Notes under the pieces: model-generated
What the model was told of the DNA's origin: nothing
The model's input: the letters and a program-made list of their open reading frames with translations, nothing else
Database searches by the model: none
Assembly (NCBI RefSeq): GCF_002086115.1
Contig: NZ_MVHJ01000043.1
Location: 1 to 34,179, forward strand
DNA: 34,179 nt
Reading direction: 5' to 3'
Origin: Mycolicibacterium bacteremicum
Lineage (GTDB): Bacteria; Actinomycetota; Actinomycetes; Mycobacteriales; Mycobacteriaceae
Made by a program: the position numbers and the translations under genes
In this document: positions 30,517 to 34,179 of the stretch, piece after piece
Numbering within the stretch: the first letter of the stretch is position 1
Layout of the letters: each line of letters opens with the position of its first letter

Positions 30517-32127
30517 GTGAGTGCGACTGCAGACCATGTCGACGTTGTTGTGGTTGGTGCCGGATTCGGCGGCCTCTATGCCCTGCACAAGTTCCGGGAG
30601 CAGGGTCGGTCGGTCCGGGTGTTCGAGGCGGCACCCGAAGTCGGTGGCACCTGGTACTTCAACAGGTATCCCGGTGCGCGGTGCGATGTCGAGAGCCTGG
30701 ATTACTGCTACTCATTCTCCGACGAGTTGCAGCAGGAGTGGACCTGGACGGAGAAGTACGCCACCCAGACCGAGATCCTCGACTACATCAAGTGGGTCGC
30801 CGACAAGCTCCATTTGCGGTCCGGCATCACGTTCAACACGCGGGTCGTCTCGGCGGTCTTCGACGAGGACGCGCTGCAGTGGGCGGTGACCACCGATACC
30901 GGCGAGACCGTCACGGCCCGCTTCGTGGTGATGGCCACCGGTCCGCTGTCCTCGCCGCTGACGCCGAACATCAAGGGGCTCGACGACTTTGGTGGTGAGG
31001 TCTACCACACGGCGCACTGGCCGCACGAGGGTGTCGACTTCACCGGCAAGCGGGTCGCGGTGATCGGCACCGGCTCCTCGGGCATTCAGTCGATCCCGAT
31101 CATCGCCGAGCAGGCGTCGCAGCTCTACGTCTTCCAGCGCACGCCGAACTACAGCGTGCCCGCGGGTAACCGACCGCTCAGTGTCGATGAGATCACCCAG
31201 GCCAAGGCCACCTATGACGAGCGGCGACGCAAATCGTGGCGCAGCGGCGGCGGATCCCCGCACGTGGCGCATCCGAAGATGACGATGGAGGCGACCCCGG
31301 ACGAACGTCGGGACGCCTTCGAGAAGCGTTGGCAGCTGGGCGGTGTGTTGTTCTCGAAGACGTTCGCCGATCAGATGATCGACATGGAGGCCAACGAAGA
31401 GGCGCGCAAGTTCTACGAGGAAAAGGTCCGCGCGGTCATCGACGACCCCCACGTCGCCGATCTGCTGATCCCGAAAGATCATCCGATCGGTACCAAGCGG
31501 ATCTGCACCGATACCAACTACTTTCAAACCTTCAACCGGCCCAACGTCACACTGGTCAACGTCCGCACGACGCCGATCGAATCGATCGATGCCACCGGGA
31601 TCAACACCACCGCCGACCATTTCGATGTCGACGCGATCGTGCTGGCAACGGGTTTCGACGCCATGACCGGCACGCTGGCCAAGATCGACATCATCGGCCG
31701 CAACGGCCAGAAGCTGGTCGAGGACTGGGCCGACGGCCCGCGCACCTACCTCGGCCTGGGTGTGGACGGGTTCCCGAACCTGTTCCTGGTGTCCGGCCCG
31801 GGTGCGCCCGCGGTACTGGCCAACATGGTGCTGCACGCCGAAGCGCATATCAACTGGATCGCTGACGCCCTCGACTACCTCGACGAGCACGAGGTTGACG
31901 CCATCGAGGCGACCACCGACGCGGTCGACGACTGGGTCGCCGAATGCAACAAGCGCGCCGACGCAACCCTGTTCCCCAAGGCCAACTCCTGGTACATGGG
32001 CGCCAATGTGCCCGGTAAACCGCGGGTGTTCATGCTTTTCATCGGCGGGTTCGCCACCTACTTGGGGATTTGCGCCGACGTGGCGAACGCCGGCTACAAG
32101 GGATTCAGCCTGCTGAAGGGATGCTGA
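30517..32127 (+). CDS. Steroid-monooxygenase-like Baeyer-Villiger monooxygenase
   Basis: A 536-aa type I BVMO (from the GTG at 30517; an in-frame ATG at 30457 would add 20 residues). The FAD motif GAGFGG is at 14-19, the fingerprint FGGEVYHTAHWP at about 158-169, and the NADPH motif GTGSSG near 184-189. From memory, long stretches such as NRYPGARCDVES, RVAVIGTGSSGIQSIPIIAE and ATGFDAMTGTLAKIDIIGR match the Rhodococcus rhodochrous steroid monooxygenase (progesterone to testosterone acetate) and phenylacetone monooxygenase very closely. So this enzyme may cleave a C-17 acetyl side chain of C-21 steroids, or open ring D at a 17-ketone. It is divergent from kshB. Confidence 0.93.
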   Translation: MSATADHVDVVVVGAGFGGLYALHKFREQGRSVRVFEAAPEVGGTWYFNRYPGARCDVESLDYCYSFSDELQQEWTWTEKYATQTEILDYIKWVADKLHLRSGITFNTRVVSAVFDEDALQWAVTTDTGETVTARFVVMATGPLSSPLTPNIKGLDDFGGEVYHTAHWPHEGVDFTGKRVAVIGTGSSGIQSIPIIAEQASQLYVFQRTPNYSVPAGNRPLSVDEITQAKATYDERRRKSWRSGGGSPHVAHPKMTMEATPDERRDAFEKRWQLGGVLFSKTFADQMIDMEANEEARKFYEEKVRAVIDDPHVADLLIPKDHPIGTKRICTDTNYFQTFNRPNVTLVNVRTTPIESIDATGINTTADHFDVDAIVLATGFDAMTGTLAKIDIIGRNGQKLVEDWADGPRTYLGLGVDGFPNLFLVSGPGAPAVLANMVLHAEAHINWIADALDYLDEHEVDAIEATTDAVDDWVAECNKRADATLFPKANSWYMGANVPGKPRVFMLFIGGFATYLGICADVANAGYKGFSLLKGC

Positions 32128-32147
32128 TGCCGGCTCGAACTCAGAGG

Positions 32148-32166
32148 GGCAGTGGTCAGTAAGACT
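32148..32166. promoter_or_regulatory. Candidate cluster operator, weak copy (upstream of the 3-alpha-HSD-like SDR)
   Basis: GGCAGTGGTCAGTAAGACT contains GGTCAGT followed by AAGAC, resembling GGTCAGTGGAAC at the kstD/kshA site. It lies 37 bp upstream of the SDR start. Confidence 0.2.
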
Positions 32167-32202
32167 GATCTGTGCACACCGCGGTGATCGGAGAAGTATC
32201 GG

Positions 32203-33060
32203 ATGGGCATTTATGTGGTCAGTGGGTCCGCCTCGGGAATGGGACTCGCCGCTGCCGAAAGGCTCCGCGTTGCGGGTCATGTGGTGATCGGTGTCGACAT
32301 CAAGGACGCCGACGTGGTGGTCGATCTGTCCACGCAAGCCGGACGTCCCGCGGCCGTGGACGGCGTCCTCCAACGCTGTGGCGGTGTCCTCGACGGTGCG
32401 GTACTGGCAGCCGGGCTCGGTCCCATCGCCGGCCGCGACCGGCAGATTGCGCAGGTCAACTATTTCGGCGTCGTCGATCTGCTGTCGGCGCTGCGTCCGG
32501 CGTTGGAACGGTCCGAGGGTGCGAAGGTCGTCGTGGTTTCGAGCAACTCGACAACGACTGTGCCGTTGGTCCCCGAGCGCGCGGTGCGGGCTCTGCTGGA
32601 CGGTGACATCGAGCGGGCGCTGCGTGCGGTTCGCGTCTTCGGCAATCGCTCGGCACCGATGATCTATGCCGCCTCCAAGATCGCCGTTTCGAGGTGGGTG
32701 CGCCGGCACGCGGTGACTGCGCAATGGGCCGGGTCGGGTATCCGGCTCAACGCGCTCGCCCCCGGCGCGATCATGACCCCGTTGTTGGCCGAGCAGCTTG
32801 CGAACCCTGCGGCAGCGAGGGCGGTCAGTTCCTTCCCGGTCCCGACCGGCGGGTATGGCGATGCCGGGCAACTGGCCGACTGGATCGTCTTCATGCTGTC
32901 CGATGCTGCCGACTTTCTCTGCGGCAGCGTCATTTTCGTCGACGGTGGATCCGATGCCTACTTCCGCTCCGATTCGTGGCCGGCGCGCCCGCCCGTGACG
33001 ATGCTGCCGCGCTATCTGTGGCGCCTCGTCGGTTTTCGGCGGTTCATGCGCCGTTCCTGA
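32203..33060 (+). CDS. SDR resembling 3-alpha-hydroxysteroid dehydrogenase/carbonyl reductase
   Basis: A 285-aa SDR. It has SGSASGMG as the cofactor motif, D32 in GVDIKDADVVVDLS (NAD-preferring and close to the Comamonas testosteroni 3-alpha-HSD sequence as I remember it), LAAGLGP in place of NNAG, the serine segment SSNSTTT and the catalytic YAASK. LNALAPGAIMTPLL and VIFVDGGSDA follow as in that enzyme. It would interconvert 3-alpha-hydroxy and 3-keto groups, letting steroids such as androsterone enter the pathway. A ~25-residue basic C-terminal tail (MLPRYLWRLVGFRRFMRRS) is added. GGAGAAG precedes the ATG. It overlaps convergent hsaD by 17 bp. Confidence 0.87.
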   Translation: MGIYVVSGSASGMGLAAAERLRVAGHVVIGVDIKDADVVVDLSTQAGRPAAVDGVLQRCGGVLDGAVLAAGLGPIAGRDRQIAQVNYFGVVDLLSALRPALERSEGAKVVVVSSNSTTTVPLVPERAVRALLDGDIERALRAVRVFGNRSAPMIYAASKIAVSRWVRRHAVTAQWAGSGIRLNALAPGAIMTPLLAEQLANPAAARAVSSFPVPTGGYGDAGQLADWIVFMLSDAADFLCGSVIFVDGGSDAYFRSDSWPARPPVTMLPRYLWRLVGFRRFMRRS

Positions 33061-33901
33061 GGAACGCCAGCACCGTCCGCTCGAACGCCGCCTTCGCCTC
33101 GATCATCACCCAGTGCCCGCAGTTGGGGAACACGTGCAGTTCGGCGTTGGGAATTGTCCGCATCGGCACCAGCGACATGTCCAGCGGGCTGACCCGGTCA
33201 TCACGTCCCCAGGTCAGCAGCGTGGGCGCGGCGACCTTGTGCATCGTCGCCCACGGCAGTGGGAAGTCGGCGTTGCGGATCATCTCCATCATCGCTGCGA
33301 AGGCCGCCTTGCCGTACATGCGTCGCGCCGCCGCGAGCGTCTCCGGATCGGTGGCCAGCGTCCAGCGCTCCTCGATCAACTCCTCGGTCACCAGCGACTC
33401 GCTGTAGACCATCGAGCGCAACCAATCGATGAGCCGCTGCCGGGTGGGGTCCTCGGTGAACTCCTGCAGCAGCCGGATGCCCTCGCTGGGGCCCGGGCTG
33501 TAGATGTTGGTGCCGATGCCGCCGATGGTCACCAGCTTGCCGATCCGGTCGGGATGCTTTATGGCGAAGTTGATTCCGACGCCACCGCCCATCGAGTTAC
33601 CGATGACGTCGACTGTGTCCAGGCCCAGCGCATCCACGAACTGCACGACGGCGGCTTGCGCGTCCAACATCGGGTAGCCGCCGAAGTCGTCGCTGACCCC
33701 GAATCCTGGGAACTCCAAGACCAGGCAACGGAAATGCCTGGTGAAGACATCCAGGTTGCCACGGTAGTTCCGCCAGCCCGTGACACCGGGCCCCGATCCG
33801 TGCAGTAGGAGCAGCGGGGGACCGTCGCCGGCTTCGTGATACCGCAGGATCCCGGAGGGGGTGCTGATTTCGCGCTGGCTCGTGGTGTAGTCGACTGTCA
33901 T
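33044..33901 (-). CDS. hsaD: C-C bond hydrolase HsaD (meta-cleavage product hydrolase)
   Basis: A 285-aa alpha/beta-hydrolase. Nucleophile S103 in GNSMGGG, acid D234/D235 in WGRDDRVSP and H263 in CGHWVMIE form the MCP-hydrolase triad; HGSGPGVTGW supplies the oxyanion hole. It would split the HsaC ring-fission product into a steroid-ring C/D propanoate and 2-hydroxyhexa-2,4-dienoate. The start is ambiguous: the ATG at 33901 fits family length, while in-frame starts at 33916, 33919 and the GTG at 33925 add up to 8 residues; none has a clear Shine-Dalgarno. It is divergent from hsaE, whose product acts on the dienoate it releases. Confidence 0.92.
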   Translation of the reverse strand: MTVDYTTSQREISTPSGILRYHEAGDGPPLLLLHGSGPGVTGWRNYRGNLDVFTRHFRCLVLEFPGFGVSDDFGGYPMLDAQAAVVQFVDALGLDTVDVIGNSMGGGVGINFAIKHPDRIGKLVTIGGIGTNIYSPGPSEGIRLLQEFTEDPTRQRLIDWLRSMVYSESLVTEELIEERWTLATDPETLAAARRMYGKAAFAAMMEMIRNADFPLPWATMHKVAAPTLLTWGRDDRVSPLDMSLVPMRTIPNAELHVFPNCGHWVMIEAKAAFERTVLAFLRNGA

Positions 33902-33986
33902 GGTGTGATTCCACATCATCTGCACGGCGAATACGGCAGAGATGCCGAACAGCGGGACATGTTGGCGCGATGTGAGATACGAGACG

Positions 33987-34012
33987 TCCGGTGAGTGGAC
34001 GGGCGGTCACCT
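33987..34012. promoter_or_regulatory. Candidate cluster operator, site 4 (hsaD / hsaE intergenic)
   Basis: TCCGGTGAGTGGACGGG carries the recurrent motif. GGTGA and TCACC form a wider inverted pair across it (33990-34011). It sits midway between the divergent hsaD and hsaE genes. Confidence 0.4.
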
Positions 34013-34033
34013 CCTCGCTCGAAGCAACACAGA

Positions 34034-34179
34034 ATGACATCAACGTCGGGCATCCCCTCCGACGACGAGGATTTCGGTGAAAGTGAGGCCCATATGCTGC
34101 CCGTCGAGGTGCGCGATGAGCTCGCGGCCGATCTGGCTGAGGCGGAGCGCAGCAGGGTTGCGACGGCGCCGTTGACGGA
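34034..34179 (+). CDS. hsaE: 2-hydroxypenta-2,4-dienoate hydratase HsaE (N-terminal part only)
   Basis: The frame opens at the ATG at 34034 and continues off the right edge (48 codons visible). The segment EVRDELAADLAEAERSR is typical of the N-terminus of the hydratases (HsaE/MhpD/BphH) that add water to 2-hydroxy-dienoates after meta-cleavage hydrolysis. The ATG at 34094, in frame and preceded by GTGAGG, may be the true start, since family members usually begin close to that helix; the first 20 residues (rich in Ser, Asp, Glu) would then be non-coding. The aldolase and aldehyde dehydrogenase (HsaF, HsaG) are expected to the right. Confidence 0.75.
   Translation, partial: MTSTSGIPSDDEDFGESEAHMLPVEVRDELAADLAEAERSRVATAPLT

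Noticed and set aside
30712..32871. Minus-strand 719-codon open frame opposite the BVMO and SDR
   Set aside because: It is the antisense of two well-supported plus-strand genes, is His/Arg/Val-rich, and has no recognisable domain. Long antisense frames are common in high-GC DNA.
1..34179. tRNA, rRNA, insertion sequences or transposase genes
   Set aside because: No tRNA cloverleaf, rRNA-like stretch, transposase motif or terminal inverted repeats of an IS were recognised. The window is almost entirely metabolic coding sequence.

Overview
This window looks like actinobacterial, most probably mycobacterial (Mycolicibacterium-type), DNA. It is GC-rich with mostly compact operons, frequent 4-nt ATGA stop/start overlaps and GTG starts. 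It carries MIRU-like tandem repeats and a full set of steroid-catabolism genes of the kstD/ksh/hsa type. From memory, content and order strongly resemble the 'C-19+' cluster of Mycobacterium smegmatis, an accessory route for C-19 steroids controlled by a PadR-type regulator that sits between two kstD genes. The assignment is by recognition of the families, not by a search.

Layout. (1) 1-2860, minus strand: hsaB flavin reductase, kstD, a hotdog thioesterase and the first part of a DUF35 zinc-ribbon protein, which runs off the left edge. (2) 2996-3688: the PadR regulator, divergent from hsaB. (3) 3699-6944: a second kstD (minus), then divergent kshA and a small four-Cys protein. (4) 7274-16513, minus strand: a fatty-acid-oxidation-like block made of a zinc alcohol dehydrogenase, aldehyde dehydrogenase, enoyl-CoA hydratase, two acyl-CoA dehydrogenase subunits, an NTF2-like protein, an SDR, an HSL-type esterase and an unrecognised 358-aa protein; a separate acyl-CoA synthetase follows at 16705-18285. 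(5) 18405-21208, plus strand: a long Baeyer-Villiger monooxygenase and an SDR. (6) 21228-23518: two alpha/beta-barrel proteins and a divergent Old Yellow Enzyme homologue. (7) 23525-25452, minus: an IclR regulator and a second HSL-type hydrolase joined by a 33-bp triplicated start region. (8) 25668-30383, minus: kshB (split by a 1-nt frameshift), hsaA, hsaC and a third KstD-like FAD dehydrogenase. (9) 30517-33060, plus: a steroid-monooxygenase-like BVMO and a 3-alpha-hydroxysteroid-dehydrogenase-like SDR. (10) 33044 to end: hsaD (minus) and the start of divergent hsaE.

Working model. KstD and KshAB introduce the 1,2-double bond and the 9-alpha-hydroxyl, which opens ring B. HsaAB hydroxylates the resulting phenolic ring A, HsaC cleaves it, HsaD hydrolyses the product, and HsaE starts conversion of the dienoate fragment. 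The two BVMOs, two esterases, alcohol and aldehyde dehydrogenases, CoA ligase, acyl-CoA dehydrogenase pair and hydratase could form an oxygenative entry for a C-17 side chain or ring D; this part is inference. A sequence related to CCGGTSAGYGGAAC recurs in most of the intergenic promoter regions of the ring-degradation genes and is a candidate cluster-wide operator.
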